A stretch of 64,000 nt of DNA from Asticcacaulis excentricus CB 48 (GCF_000175215.2 NC_014817.1:214501-278500); one strand, 5' to 3'; positions 42,453-52,785 are shown, counted from the first letter of the stretch. The notes: generated by a model from the sequence alone, not told the origin. Program-made: numbers and translations.

Positions 42453-45329
42453 ATGCGCAAGGCGGCAGAGGGCAGCATTCGTATTGGGGCGTGGGTTGCG
42501 GCCCTTTTGTTCGTCTGGGGGCTGGTCCTGCCCGCAATGGCCCAGACTCCGCGCGAGCGTCTTAATATCGATAAGGACTGGCGTTTTGCCTACGGCCATG
42601 CCGATGAGGCACAGCGCGACTTTGGCTATGGTCTGCGGCCTTTTTTCTTCGCCAAGGCGGGTTATGGCGACGGCCCGGCCAATCCGGAATTCAGTGATGT
42701 CAGTTGGCGCAAGGTCGATCTGCCGCACGACTGGGCGGTCGAACTGCCCTTTGACCAACGCGGCAATGCCAACCACGGCTCCAAGGCCATCGGACACCCG
42801 TTTCCGGAAAACAGCGTCGGCTGGTATCGTAAAACCCTCACGATTCCGGCTTCGGACAAGGGGCGCCGCATTTCGCTGGAATTCGACGGCGTTTATCGCA
42901 ACAGCGTGGTGTGGATCAACGGGCATTACCTCGGCACCGAACCCAGCGGCTATTCAGGGTTTCGTTACGACATCACCGATTACGTCAATTTCGGCGGCGA
43001 AAACCTGATCGCGGTACGGGCTGACGCGACGGTCGAAGAGGGCTGGTACTACGAAGGGGCGGGCATTTACCGCCATGTCTGGCTGACCAAAACCGATCCG
43101 CTGCACGTGGCGCAGTGGGGCACCTTCGTCCGATCGACCGTGGAGGGATCGAATGCCCGCCTCGACATCGACCTCACGGTGCAGAATGCCTTCAAAACCG
43201 CACAGGGGTTTGCGATCCGTCATGAGGTGGTGGACGCCCGCGGGCAGGTCGTGGCCGAAACGACGCAGGCCGACCGGTCGCTGAACGCCGTATCGGAGGG
43301 TGTGTTTGCCGCCAACCTGACGCTGGGCGCGGCGCATCTGTGGTCGCTGGAAGACCCGTATCTCTATACCCTGCGCACAAGCCTGTTGCGCGACGGGCAG
43401 GTCGTGGACCGCTACGACACCCGATTTGGGGTGCGCACCGTCACTTTTGATCCGGACAAGGGCTTTTTTCTCAATGGCAAGGCCGTCAAACTTCAGGGCA
43501 CCAATAACCATCAGGACCATGCCGGCGTCGGTGTTGCCTTGCCAGACGGCCTGCAAACCTGGCGGCTGAAGCAGCTCAAATCCTTTGGCGTCAATGCCTA
43601 CCGCGCCTCGCACCACCCGCCGACGCCGGAGCTTCTCGATGAAGCCGACCGTCTGGGGATGCTGGTCATCGACGAACACCGCATGATGGGGACCAGCCCG
43701 GAAATCACGCACCAGCTCGAACGCCTGATCCGTCGCGACCGCAACCACCCCAGCGTCATTCTGTGGTCGGTGGGCAATGAGGAGTGGGCGTTGGAATGGA
43801 AGGACATCGGCACGCATCTGGCGCTCGAAATGCAGGATTTCGTCAAGCGGCTCGATCCGACGCGGCGCACCACGGTGGCCACCAGCGGTTCGGGCAAGGG
43901 CACTTCGGTCGGCGCAGATGTCATAGGGTTCAACTATGGCGCTCAGCACGATGTCGATGGCTTCCACGCGCAACATCCGGAAAAGCCAGCCATTATGACC
44001 GAGGAAGGCTCGACCCTGACCACGCGCGGCATCTATTTCGACGACCCGGCAAGGGTGCACCTCAATGCCTATGACCGTCAGGGCCGGCCGGGCAGTAGCC
44101 TCAGTATCGAAGAAGGCTGGAACCGGGTCATGGCGCGTCCGTGGATGTCGGGCATGTTTGTGTGGACGGGCTTCGATTATCGCGGGGAGACCACACCGTT
44201 TGGCTGGCCCGCCATTTCGTCGCAATTCGGCATGGTGGATACGACGGGTGTGCTTAAGGACACGGCCTATTATCTGAAATCAGTGTGGACGGATCAGCCG
44301 ATGGTACACATCCTGCCGCACTGGAACTGGGCCGGGCACGAAGGTCAGCCGATCGATGTCCGCGTCTATAGCAATGGCGATGCGGTCGAGCTGTTCCTAA
44401 ATGGCAAGTCGCTGGGGCGCCAGCCGATGCCGCGCTATTCGCACCTCAAATGGCGCGTGCCCTATGCGCCTGGCATCCTGACGGCCAGGGCTTATCAGAA
44501 GGGTCGACAGGTCGCCGTACAAAACGTCAGCACCACGGCCGCACCGGCGGCGGTGGTCGCGCGGCCCTATAAGACGGCGCTGAAAGCCGACGGCAGCGAT
44601 ATTTCGGTAGTCTGGGTTCAGGTGAGCGACAAAAAGGGGCGTCCTGTGCCCACGGCGGATAACCGCATAGATTTTGAGGTGTCGGGGCCGTTTCGCCTGA
44701 TCGGCATGGGCAACGGCGATCCGGGGTCTCACGAAGTGGACCGTCCGGCTGAGCGCCATCGCTATGTAAGCCTGTCGAACTGGCGCAGTCTGGCCATAGA
44801 CGATCTGACCGACACATCGCGGCCGGTCGCCGAGACGGCCGACACCGCCAACTGGCGTGATCCCTCGCAGTGGTTGCCCCCGGAGGCTCAGCCGCCTCTG
44901 ACCAAGGGCCTTGTGCTGAGGGGTGAATTTGCCCGCCCCGCGATAAACACGGGCGAACAGGCCGTGCTCTTTGTCGGTCAACTGGCCCCGGATCAGCACC
45001 TCTATGTCAACGGTCAGGCGGTAACGGCGCAGACGGTTGATGGCGCACAGGTCATCCGGCTTGACGCTTCACAACTCAAGGACCGAAATAGCCTGAGCTA
45101 CGTCATGACGATGCCCGCCGGTGGCGTGCAGGCCCTGTATGATCAGTCGGTGGGCGGCTCGCGCTGGGGCAGTCTGCGGGTCACGACCCCAGCAGCCCCG
45201 TGGCAGCGCCGCCTGTTCAACGGCTGGGCGCAGGTGATCGTGCAATCCACAGGGGAGCCGGGTCGCGGGCATCTGAGGCTCGTGTCATCGGGCCTGACAG
45301 CGACCACAGTCGATTTTCAGGCGGAGTAG
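42453..45329 (+). CDS. GH2 beta-galactosidase-type enzyme
   Basis: 958 aa with a signal peptide (to PAMAQ). Jellyroll (GNANHGSKAIGHPFPENSVGW), Ig-like and barrel domains are followed by C-terminal DUF4982-like and further beta domains (about residues 600-958). The acid/base Glu443 is in VGNEEW, and the nucleophile is Glu517 or Glu518 in IMTEEGS. Absence of the NRKG motif seen at 28947 argues against glucuronidase. Such proteins release beta-galactose from plant galactans and arabinogalactans. It starts 40 bp after nasA, on the same strand but in an unrelated pathway. Confidence 0.8.
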   Translation: MRKAAEGSIRIGAWVAALLFVWGLVLPAMAQTPRERLNIDKDWRFAYGHADEAQRDFGYGLRPFFFAKAGYGDGPANPEFSDVSWRKVDLPHDWAVELPFDQRGNANHGSKAIGHPFPENSVGWYRKTLTIPASDKGRRISLEFDGVYRNSVVWINGHYLGTEPSGYSGFRYDITDYVNFGGENLIAVRADATVEEGWYYEGAGIYRHVWLTKTDPLHVAQWGTFVRSTVEGSNARLDIDLTVQNAFKTAQGFAIRHEVVDARGQVVAETTQADRSLNAVSEGVFAANLTLGAAHLWSLEDPYLYTLRTSLLRDGQVVDRYDTRFGVRTVTFDPDKGFFLNGKAVKLQGTNNHQDHAGVGVALPDGLQTWRLKQLKSFGVNAYRASHHPPTPELLDEADRLGMLVIDEHRMMGTSPEITHQLERLIRRDRNHPSVILWSVGNEEWALEWKDIGTHLALEMQDFVKRLDPTRRTTVATSGSGKGTSVGADVIGFNYGAQHDVDGFHAQHPEKPAIMTEEGSTLTTRGIYFDDPARVHLNAYDRQGRPGSSLSIEEGWNRVMARPWMSGMFVWTGFDYRGETTPFGWPAISSQFGMVDTTGVLKDTAYYLKSVWTDQPMVHILPHWNWAGHEGQPIDVRVYSNGDAVELFLNGKSLGRQPMPRYSHLKWRVPYAPGILTARAYQKGRQVAVQNVSTTAAPAAVVARPYKTALKADGSDISVVWVQVSDKKGRPVPTADNRIDFEVSGPFRLIGMGNGDPGSHEVDRPAERHRYVSLSNWRSLAIDDLTDTSRPVAETADTANWRDPSQWLPPEAQPPLTKGLVLRGEFARPAINTGEQAVLFVGQLAPDQHLYVNGQAVTAQTVDGAQVIRLDASQLKDRNSLSYVMTMPAGGVQALYDQSVGGSRWGSLRVTTPAAPWQRRLFNGWAQVIVQSTGEPGRGHLRLVSSGLTATTVDFQAE

Positions 45330-45408
45330 GCGGCAACACGATTTTGCATGACCCGTGCGGGGAAACGGCGTAGACCCTTGGCCATATCCGCTGCAACCGG
45401 GGGCCTTT

Positions 45409-46281
45409 ATGACCGACGCCATCGCACTTCTTATTCCGCCGCGCGAAAAGGATCTTGGCGGCTTTACCGTCAAGCGCATCCTGCCGTTCGCCAAACACCG
45501 CATGGTCGGGCCGTGGATCTTCTTTGATCATATGGGGCCGGCGGTGTTCGAGCCGGGAAAGGGCACCAATGTCCGGCCGCACCCGCACATCAATCTGGCC
45601 ACCGTAACCTATCTGTTCGAGGGCCATATCCATCACCGCGACTCGCTGGGCTCGGATCAGGTCATCACGCCGGGGGCCATCAATCTGATGGTGGCGGGCA
45701 GGGGCATCGTCCATTCCGAACGCGAGCCATTGGAAGGCATAGACACCACGCGGCAGTTGCACGGTCTGCAGCTGTGGCACGCCCTGCCGGAAGCCGACGA
45801 AGAGATCGAGGCGGCCTTTTTCCACTATGACGCCGAAGAGATTCCGTCCGTGACGGTCGAAGGCGTGCCGGTGCGGGTGATGATGGGCACGGCCTATGGT
45901 GTGACGTCGCCGGTCAAGACCTATGCCGAGACGCTGTACCTGGAGGCGCGCCTAAGCGCCGGGCAGGCGCTGGTCTTGCCCGATCATGTCGCTGAGCGGG
46001 GCCTTTACGTCGTGTCGGGCCGCGCGACGGTCAATGGCACGCCGGTTGAGGCTTCGCACATGGTCATCCTCAACAGCGGCGCGACGGTCAGCGTCACGAC
46101 CGACACGGAGGCGCAACTGGCCCTGATCGGCGGGGAGCCCTTTACCGAGCGTCACATCTACTGGAATTTTGTCTCATCGCGCAAAGAGCGCATCGAGCAG
46201 GCCAAGGCCGACTGGCGCGAAGGACGTTTCCCCAAGGTGCCAGGCGACGAGATCGAATTCATTCCGCTGCCGGTCGAATGA
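45409..46281 (+). CDS. Pirin family protein
   Basis: 290 aa from the ATG at 45409 (MTDAIALLIPPREKDL), with a GGGGG site upstream. The N-terminal cupin has the metal ligands His-x-His in RPHPHINLATVTY, a further His in IHHRDSLGS and a Glu in HSEREP. YhaK/YhhW-like pirins are Fe(II) quercetinases or redox regulators; the exact role is unknown. The stop overlaps the OsmC start (ATGA), so the two are an operon for oxidative stress or detoxification. Confidence 0.88.
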   Translation: MTDAIALLIPPREKDLGGFTVKRILPFAKHRMVGPWIFFDHMGPAVFEPGKGTNVRPHPHINLATVTYLFEGHIHHRDSLGSDQVITPGAINLMVAGRGIVHSEREPLEGIDTTRQLHGLQLWHALPEADEEIEAAFFHYDAEEIPSVTVEGVPVRVMMGTAYGVTSPVKTYAETLYLEARLSAGQALVLPDHVAERGLYVVSGRATVNGTPVEASHMVILNSGATVSVTTDTEAQLALIGGEPFTERHIYWNFVSSRKERIEQAKADWREGRFPKVPGDEIEFIPLPVE

Positions 46282-46709
46282 TGTCTGAGCTGATTTCTGC
46301 ACGGGTTGAAGAGACCCATATCTCCGATTTCAGCGTCTCTATTGAGGTCAGCGGCCATCGCCTCAGCGGTGACGAACCTGAATCACAAGGCGGGCTGAAC
46401 CTCGCCCCATCGCCCTATGACTATCTGACGGCAGCGCTGGGCGAATGCACGGCCATGACGGTGCGCTGGTACGCCAGACAGAAGAACTGGCCCTTACAGG
46501 ACGTGCGCGTTGAACTGACCCATGAAAGGGTTGCCGGTCACGTGTCGGGCAAGGCCGACATCTTCCGTAAGTCGGTGACGATTCTTGGCGAGCAGCTCAG
46601 CGACGAGCAGCGGCAAAGACTGCACGACATCGCCGCCAAATGCCCGGTGCACAAAACCCTGACGGGTGGCGCGTTTATTGAAACCTTGTCAGAACCCGCA
46701 GATTATTAA
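46278..46709 (+). CDS. OsmC family peroxidase
   Basis: 143 aa. The two reactive cysteines of OsmC/Ohr are present: GECTAMTVRW (about residue 56) and CPVHKTL (about residue 118). The family reduces organic hydroperoxides with thiols in the cytoplasm. Its 3' end overlaps the convergent HExxH gene by 35 bp. Confidence 0.9.
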   Translation: MMSELISARVEETHISDFSVSIEVSGHRLSGDEPESQGGLNLAPSPYDYLTAALGECTAMTVRWYARQKNWPLQDVRVELTHERVAGHVSGKADIFRKSVTILGEQLSDEQRQRLHDIAAKCPVHKTLTGGAFIETLSEPADY

Positions 46710-47457
46710 GGTCAGATCTACCGAGTTCTTTCATGGCCTGACGCAATTGTTTTGCCAGATGGGGTTTGAGAGAGGCCTCAGCTTCCGCAGTGTCTTTACC
46801 GTGTAGGGTCAGAAACAAGGCCGTGGCGAAAACCAATTCGGTCTCCGACAGGTAGCCGCTACGTTTGTAGCTCCAGCCTTGTGATGCACCGAGTCCTTCA
46901 TCTCGCCATTGCTCAAAGTTAAAGGCGCTATTGGCCAGAAAGACACCGAAGCCCAGAAATACCGCCGTCAGATCGGTAAGATGTTCTTCATGCGCATCGT
47001 CGCAGACCCGTTCATCCGGCACGGCGGCAAGAAGGTAGTGCGCCAACTCGTGCGCCATGGTCGTGATGAAGTCGTGTGGCGTGTCGAGTAAGGTGGGATC
47101 GTAGGTGATAATCGCGGCATTGCCATCGGTAGCAAAGGTGCCTGAAAAGCCAAGATTGCGGTCTGGAACCTGAATCAGATCACGGCTGCGCTTAGGGGCT
47201 GTCCCTTCGCTTATGAGTTCGACAGGCCAATCAACCATGCCGCAATAGGCTTTGACTTGATCGAAAAGGCTTTGGGCAAGGTCATCCCCTTTTAGACCGT
47301 GACTGTCAAAAAAGCCGGGACGCGGCAGAATTAGTCTTGTAGCGGCGAAGTCATTGTTGGCGGGCAGGACCTTCAGCAGCCATTCGAAATTGCCTAACTG
47401 CCAGGCGGTTGTGTCGGCATCGAGCAGAGTGTTATTGCCGAATGGCCACATATCCAA
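46675..47457 (-). CDS. HExxH-containing protein of unknown family
   Basis: 260 aa without a signal peptide. H136-E-L-A-H140 in FITTMAHELAHYLLAAVPDE and an acidic region after it (HEEHLTDLTAVFLGFGVF) resemble a zincin active site, where His/Glu downstream may be the third ligand. No family name comes to mind. Its function may be intracellular proteolysis or a degenerate binding role. It overlaps the 3' end of the OsmC gene on the opposite strand. Confidence 0.65.
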   Translation of the reverse strand: MDMWPFGNNTLLDADTTAWQLGNFEWLLKVLPANNDFAATRLILPRPGFFDSHGLKGDDLAQSLFDQVKAYCGMVDWPVELISEGTAPKRSRDLIQVPDRNLGFSGTFATDGNAAIITYDPTLLDTPHDFITTMAHELAHYLLAAVPDERVCDDAHEEHLTDLTAVFLGFGVFLANSAFNFEQWRDEGLGASQGWSYKRSGYLSETELVFATALFLTLHGKDTAEAEASLKPHLAKQLRQAMKELGRSDLNNLRVLTRFQ

Positions 47458-47601
47458 TACCCCCCATACCGGCTTCCCTGTACCTGTTATCTTTGTCGCA
47501 AACGTCTCTTACTCAGGCAAGCTTTCGTTTGAAACAATTATGACTTTACAGGGCGCGTCGGGCCTCTTTAATGTCACCACGACATGAAAAAGGTGGCGTC
47601 A

Positions 47602-49530
47602 ATGAAAAAAGGCATGATGGTCAGCGCGGCGGTTTTGGCAGCGGCTCTGTTTTCGGTTCCGGTTTCGGCTCAGGTGTCTGCGCCCCTGCCGCCGCCTTTG
47701 CCGGTGTCGGCGCAGGTCGATTATCCCGGCACGCTGAAGGTCTATGTCGATGCCACCGATACGCAGCAGCGGGTCATGCGCGTGCGTCAGGTCATCCCTG
47801 TGTCAAAGGCCGGTGAGCTGATCCTGGTCATGCCGCGCTGGCTGCCTGGCAAGCACGCCCCGCGCCCGCAAGCGGACAAGATCGCCAATGTGCGGTTTTC
47901 GGCGGGTGGTAAGAGCCTGAGCTGGCTGCGTGATCCGGTCGAAGTAACGGCCTTTCACCTGACCGTGCCAGCCGGTGCGAAGGAGGTCGTGGCCGAGTTC
48001 GACTTTCTGACGCCTATGACCACGGCGGCGGGGCGCGTGGTGGTCACCGACGTGATGGCCAACCTTCAATGGGAAAACCTGTCCATGTATCCGGCGGGTT
48101 ATGCCGTGAGCCGCATTCCCGTTGAACTGACGCTGAAACTGCCCGAAGGCTGGGACTATGCCGTGGCGCTGGATACCGCTTCGAAAAACGCCGACGGTAC
48201 GGTCACCTTTAAGCCCCTGCCTTATGAGCATTTCATCGACTCACCGATGTTTGCCGGGAAATACAAGAAGACCATCGACCTCAGCGTCGATCCCAAGGTG
48301 CCGGTACGCCTGAATGTCTTTGCCGATAAGCCGGGGGATCTGGCCGCCACGGATGAGCAGATCGCCATCCATAAGAAGATGGTGGCGCAGGCGGTCAAGG
48401 TCTTTAAATCGCAGCATTACGACCATTATGACTTCTTGGTCCATCTGTCGGACGAACTGGGCGATATTGGCCTTGAACATCATCGGTCGTCGGAAAACGG
48501 CCATGACTCAGACTATTTCACTGGATGGGCCGGCAACTATGTCGGGCGTGACCTGCTGCCGCACGAATTTACCCATTCGTGGGACGGCAAGTTCCGCCGC
48601 GGCGCCGACCTCTATAATCCGGATTTCCACACCCCCATGCGCAACAGCCTGCTGTGGGTGTATGAAGGTCAGACGCAGTTCTGGGGCTATATTCTGTCGG
48701 CGCGGTCGGGCCTCTACACGCCGGAGCAGGCGAAGCAGGCCATCGCGTTGATCGCCGCGCAGTACGACAACTTCTCCGGTTCACAGTGGCGTCCGGTGCT
48801 CGATACCACCAATGACCCGATCCTGTCTGCGCGTCAGCCCAAGAACTGGCTGAGCCAGCAGCGCAACGAAGACTATTACAGCGTGGGACTGCTGATCTGG
48901 CTGGACGCCGATACGCTGATCCGCGAAAAGACCAACAACAAGAAGTCGCTGGATGATTTTGCGGGTCTGTTCTTCGGCATCAAGGACGGGTCGTGGACGC
49001 CGGAAACCTATGAGTTCAAGGATGTGGTGGCCGCGCTAAACAGCGTCTATGCCTATGACTGGGACACCTTCCTCAAAACGCGCGTCAACGAAACCTCAAA
49101 GGGCACCTTCCTCGACGGGCTGGAGCGCGGGGGGTACAAGCTGACCTATAGCGCCACGCCGACCGACTGGTTCAAGGCGCGCGAAAAGAAGCTGAAGACC
49201 ACGGACCTCAGCTATTCGCTGGGGCTGTCACTGACGGCGACGGGCGATATCGGCAGCGTCTTCTGGGACAGCCCGGCGTTCAAGGCCGGACTGGGGCAGG
49301 GGATGAGCGTGGTCGCCGTCAACGGCACCGCCTATGAAGCCGATGGTATCAAAACCGCCATTGCCGACGCCGCCAAGCCAAACGGCAAGCCGGTCGAGCT
49401 GCTGATCAAGCGGGGCAAGACCTATAAGACGGTGACGATAGACTACAAGGGCGGCCTGCGTTATCCGCGCCTTGAGCGCATCGACGGCAAGAAGGCCTAT
49501 CTGGACGATATTTTGGCCGAAAAGAAGTAG
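47602..49530 (+). CDS. M61 family metallopeptidase (glycyl aminopeptidase type)
   Basis: 642 aa from the ATG at 47602, which follows AAGGTGG; an earlier ATG at 47584 has no site. The signal peptide is to VSAQ. Residues 321-325 are HEFTH in LLPHEFTHSWDGKFRR, with Glu in WVYEGQTQFWG as third ligand. A C-terminal PDZ-like domain (about 535-610) follows. M61 enzymes trim N-terminal glycines and other small residues from peptides in the periplasm. It is a single gene. Confidence 0.9.
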   Translation: MKKGMMVSAAVLAAALFSVPVSAQVSAPLPPPLPVSAQVDYPGTLKVYVDATDTQQRVMRVRQVIPVSKAGELILVMPRWLPGKHAPRPQADKIANVRFSAGGKSLSWLRDPVEVTAFHLTVPAGAKEVVAEFDFLTPMTTAAGRVVVTDVMANLQWENLSMYPAGYAVSRIPVELTLKLPEGWDYAVALDTASKNADGTVTFKPLPYEHFIDSPMFAGKYKKTIDLSVDPKVPVRLNVFADKPGDLAATDEQIAIHKKMVAQAVKVFKSQHYDHYDFLVHLSDELGDIGLEHHRSSENGHDSDYFTGWAGNYVGRDLLPHEFTHSWDGKFRRGADLYNPDFHTPMRNSLLWVYEGQTQFWGYILSARSGLYTPEQAKQAIALIAAQYDNFSGSQWRPVLDTTNDPILSARQPKNWLSQQRNEDYYSVGLLIWLDADTLIREKTNNKKSLDDFAGLFFGIKDGSWTPETYEFKDVVAALNSVYAYDWDTFLKTRVNETSKGTFLDGLERGGYKLTYSATPTDWFKAREKKLKTTDLSYSLGLSLTATGDIGSVFWDSPAFKAGLGQGMSVVAVNGTAYEADGIKTAIADAAKPNGKPVELLIKRGKTYKTVTIDYKGGLRYPRLERIDGKKAYLDDILAEKK

Positions 49531-49554
49531 GCAGGGGCACGGCCCCTGCACCCG

Positions 49555-50763
49555 TTAGTTTGGGTTTCTCGACTTCATGTCCTTGGCAATTTTCTCCAAC
49601 GTTTTCTTCTGTTCCGGCGTAAGTGGGATAGTCTCGATACGGCAATGGCACTTTGACCACATCGGATACAATTCGGTGATCAATTCGTTTGGCCACTGAC
49701 CATACCAGCCATAGCCTGAGCGGCGTTCCGGGTGGATGTCGGCATAGGTGGCGACCCGCACGCCGTCGCGGTTGGCCAGGATCACCGAATTGTCGCTGAT
49801 ATCATAGAATCGCGCCCACAGAGGCGGCGCCGAGGGATCATCCACCAGCCGGTTATCGGTGGTCGCCGTGTGATAGTCGTACTTGACCGGGGCGGGCAGG
49901 GCAAAGGTCTCCAGCCGCTTGCCGGTAATGGCCGAACGCTTCATCCATGCCACGGCCCCATCGACCGCAGCAATCACCTCAGGCGAGGGGTTTGGAATGG
50001 ACATCAGATAGCGGGTATTTTCCACGCTTTCCTGAGAGACAATCGACACCAGTTCAAAGCTGCGCCCTTTGACAGGCTGCAAGCTCACGGGATCGTACTG
50101 ACCGGCCCAGCCGGTGAGCTGCCCGTTCTGACGGATTTGCAGCCTGAGCAGGCAGGCGTCGCCAGCGGCTACCGCCGATGCGGCCTTCCTGCGTATATCT
50201 TTGCTCACAGAGTCAAAGGGATATTCACCTGTGCTGATGCGACGCAGCAGGCGCAGATTGCCCGATGTCACCTCATCGGCCATGGTGATCTTGTCATGAA
50301 AGCTGCTCCTGGCTGGCACGGTGTGGGGCCAGCCGCCGCAGCTTTTGATCTGCTGAGACAGGATCAGGTCAAGACCGCGCAAGGCGGCGGTACGGTAGTC
50401 TGATCTCCGTGTCCGTTCATAGGCCGCCATCAGATACTCGACCTGCGTATAGATGTTGCGATTGTCGAAGCTAAAGGCCGGGTCGCTCTTTTCCTTCAGC
50501 GCCGCCGCCTTTTCCACTTCGGACAGGATGCGTGCCGGGTCGCGGTTCTCGATCCAGCCGCCATTATCCCGTTGCAGCAGGAGCAGATTGTCGGCGATGG
50601 CCGTTACATTGTCCTCAGCATAGCGGGCATAGGACTTGCCGTTCTTGTTCTGCCAATGGTGAACCGCGTCGTAAAACCCGTCCAGCGACGGCGCAGATGC
50701 TGGCGGCGGTGTGGCGCAGGCGGACAAGGTGAGGGCGGCGATAAGGGCGGGCATTGTCTTCAT
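49555..50763 (-). CDS. PL10-type pectate lyase lipoprotein
   Basis: 402 aa. A lipobox-like LSAC at about residue 13-16 suggests a lipoprotein. The sequence fits family PL10: LLLQRDNGGWIENRDPAR, NIYTQVEYLMAAYERT, CGGWPHTVPARSSF, GQYDPVSLQPVKGRSFE and WYGQWPNELITELYP. It should cleave polygalacturonate by beta-elimination outside the inner membrane. It is a single gene, divergent from the esterase gene. Confidence 0.82.
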   Translation of the reverse strand: MKTMPALIAALTLSACATPPPASAPSLDGFYDAVHHWQNKNGKSYARYAEDNVTAIADNLLLLQRDNGGWIENRDPARILSEVEKAAALKEKSDPAFSFDNRNIYTQVEYLMAAYERTRRSDYRTAALRGLDLILSQQIKSCGGWPHTVPARSSFHDKITMADEVTSGNLRLLRRISTGEYPFDSVSKDIRRKAASAVAAGDACLLRLQIRQNGQLTGWAGQYDPVSLQPVKGRSFELVSIVSQESVENTRYLMSIPNPSPEVIAAVDGAVAWMKRSAITGKRLETFALPAPVKYDYHTATTDNRLVDDPSAPPLWARFYDISDNSVILANRDGVRVATYADIHPERRSGYGWYGQWPNELITELYPMWSKCHCRIETIPLTPEQKKTLEKIAKDMKSRNPN

Positions 50764-50868
50764 GGTGTTTCCTTTTTTTGCCAGCCTAACACGAAGCGGA
50801 AATTTCGCTACTGCCGCAGGGTCCGGCGCGCACCGGGCGTATCAGCCCTGAGATAACGGAGATTTGCC

Positions 50869-51813
50869 ATGCGCCTGACCCCTGTCCTGCTGAGCCTTCT
50901 GATGCTGGCGTCTGTGCCGGCCCATGCGGAGGGGCCGCTACGCGAGCGTTTGAAAGCGCGCTATATGGAGCGGCTTCAGGACGGTGAGTCAGCGGAAGAG
51001 GGGGCGCGTGTGTATAAGGCCGTCCTGCCCGGAACCCAAAAGCAGACCGTCAGTTACGGGGCGGACCCTTTGCAGGCGATGGATGTCTACAGTCCAGTCA
51101 ATGCCCGCAACGCGCCGATGATCGTCATGGTGCATGGAGGTGGCTGGCGGACGGGCGATAAGGCCAATAGCGGCGTGGTCGAGAACAAGGTCAAGCACTG
51201 GCTGCCCCAGGGTTACATCGTCGTCAGCGTCAACTATCGCCTGTTGCCGCAGGCAGATGCCTATGCGCAGGCCGAGGACGTGGCGGCGGCGTTGGCCTAT
51301 GTTCAAAAGAATGCCGCCACCTGGGGCGGGGATGCCTCGCGTCTGATCCTGATGGGGCACAGCGCCGGGGCGCAACTGGTGGCCCTGACGTCTGCCGATC
51401 CCTCGGTGGTAACGAGCAGGGGCGGGCGACTGTGGGCCGGGACAGTGGTGCTGGACTCGGCGACGCTCGACCTGCGGGCCACGATGACGCAAAAGCGCGT
51501 GCTGCCGCTCTATACCAACGCCTTTGGCAGCGATCCGAAGCGCTGGGCGCAGGCCTCGCCGCTGGAGCGTCTGACGCCGCAGGCCGTACCCCTGATGATG
51601 GTCTGTTCGACCCAGCGCAAGGACCGGCCCTGCGATCAGGCCGACACCTTCGGCCGGGCTCTGCGCAAACTGGGCAAGCCGGCCCCGGTGCAGAAGGAAG
51701 ACAAGAGCCACGGCGAAATCAACAAGATGGTCGGCGTCCCCGGTCCTTATACCGACGCCATCGACGCCTTTATCGCGGCGCGCTTAGGTCAGGCTCTGGG
51801 GGCCCACAAATAG
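50869..51813 (+). CDS. Secreted alpha/beta-hydrolase (esterase)
   Basis: 314 aa with a signal peptide (MRLTPVLLSLLMLASVPAHA). The oxyanion motif HGGGW and the nucleophile Ser165 in GHSAGAQ fit the HSL/BD-FAE-like esterases. A DXXTF... HGEIN region supplies the remaining triad members. The neighbouring pectate lyase suggests removal of acyl groups from pectin, but the substrate is not defined. Its last 30 bases overlap the convergent exchanger gene. Confidence 0.82.
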   Translation: MRLTPVLLSLLMLASVPAHAEGPLRERLKARYMERLQDGESAEEGARVYKAVLPGTQKQTVSYGADPLQAMDVYSPVNARNAPMIVMVHGGGWRTGDKANSGVVENKVKHWLPQGYIVVSVNYRLLPQADAYAQAEDVAAALAYVQKNAATWGGDASRLILMGHSAGAQLVALTSADPSVVTSRGGRLWAGTVVLDSATLDLRATMTQKRVLPLYTNAFGSDPKRWAQASPLERLTPQAVPLMMVCSTQRKDRPCDQADTFGRALRKLGKPAPVQKEDKSHGEINKMVGVPGPYTDAIDAFIAARLGQALGAHK

Positions 51814-52785
51814 CCACGTCATATAGGCGGCATAGAGGCCGAGGAACAAAAGGCCGCTCAGTCGCCCGACCTTTTGGGCGAGCAGGATGATCAGCAGGAC
51901 CAGAGCGGCGACGCCCAAGGCGACCGGCATGTCTATCTGTGCCATCTGAGGCGCTATGCGCAAGGGGGTAATGCAGGCCGTTACACCTAAAATGCCCAGT
52001 ATATTAAAGATGTTGCTGCCGATCAGATTGCCGAGGCTGACCTCACCCTGACGACGAAAAGCGGCGATAATCGTCACGGTCAGTTCGGGGAGTGACGTGC
52101 CGACCGCCACCAGAGTCAGGCCGATCACGGCCTCCGAAATGCCGAATCCGCGGGCGACGTTTTCGGCCCCGCGCACCAGCGCATCGGCACCGCTGACCAG
52201 CATCAGCAACCCCAAGGCTACCCAGACAAGCGCCACAAGGGGCGAACCCGCCCTTTCGGTCGAAGTCTCCGCTGGAGCCGTATCCTTGCCTGTTATGACC
52301 TTTTCCCAGATATAGACGCCCACCAGATAGGCGGCGAGCAGGGCCAGCATTATCCAGCCGTGGTCGCGTGTGATGCTCCCCTGAAGACCCAGCCACAGAA
52401 GACCCACCGTGACAGCAAACATGATCAGGGCGTCACGTTTCAAGCCTAACCCGTTCGCAGCCATCGGCGAAAGCAGGGCGCCAACGCCCATAATCAGCAA
52501 GATATTGGCGATGTTGGAGCCGACCACATTGCCCACCGCCAGATCTGGCGAGCCTTTGAGTGCCGACTGCACCGACACCATCAGTTCCGGGGCCGATGTG
52601 CCCATGCCGACAACGGTCAGGCCGATCACCAGACGCGACAGTCGCAGGTTCAGAGCGAGGCTGACCGCGCCCCGGATCAGGCTTTCACCGCCGACAAACA
52701 GCAGGCCCAGCCCGCCGATAATCAGCACGTAATCGAGCCAGGCGGCGTCGATATAGGCCGCGATAAAATTGACGATGACATCCAT
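51784..52785 (-). CDS. CaCA superfamily Na+/Ca2+ antiporter (YrbG-like)
   Basis: About 333 aa from the ATG at 52785 (a second ATG 6 codons upstream is possible). Ten membrane helices surround the two alpha-repeats GTSAPELMVSVQSALKGSP and GTSLPELTVTIIAAFRRQGE, each with the Pro-Glu that binds calcium. A GNxxGSNIxN helix follows each. It exchanges calcium for sodium or protons at the inner membrane. Convergent with the esterase. Confidence 0.9.
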   Translation of the reverse strand: MDVIVNFIAAYIDAAWLDYVLIIGGLGLLFVGGESLIRGAVSLALNLRLSRLVIGLTVVGMGTSAPELMVSVQSALKGSPDLAVGNVVGSNIANILLIMGVGALLSPMAANGLGLKRDALIMFAVTVGLLWLGLQGSITRDHGWIMLALLAAYLVGVYIWEKVITGKDTAPAETSTERAGSPLVALVWVALGLLMLVSGADALVRGAENVARGFGISEAVIGLTLVAVGTSLPELTVTIIAAFRRQGEVSLGNLIGSNIFNILGILGVTACITPLRIAPQMAQIDMPVALGVAALVLLIILLAQKVGRLSGLLFLGLYAAYMTWLFVGPQSLT

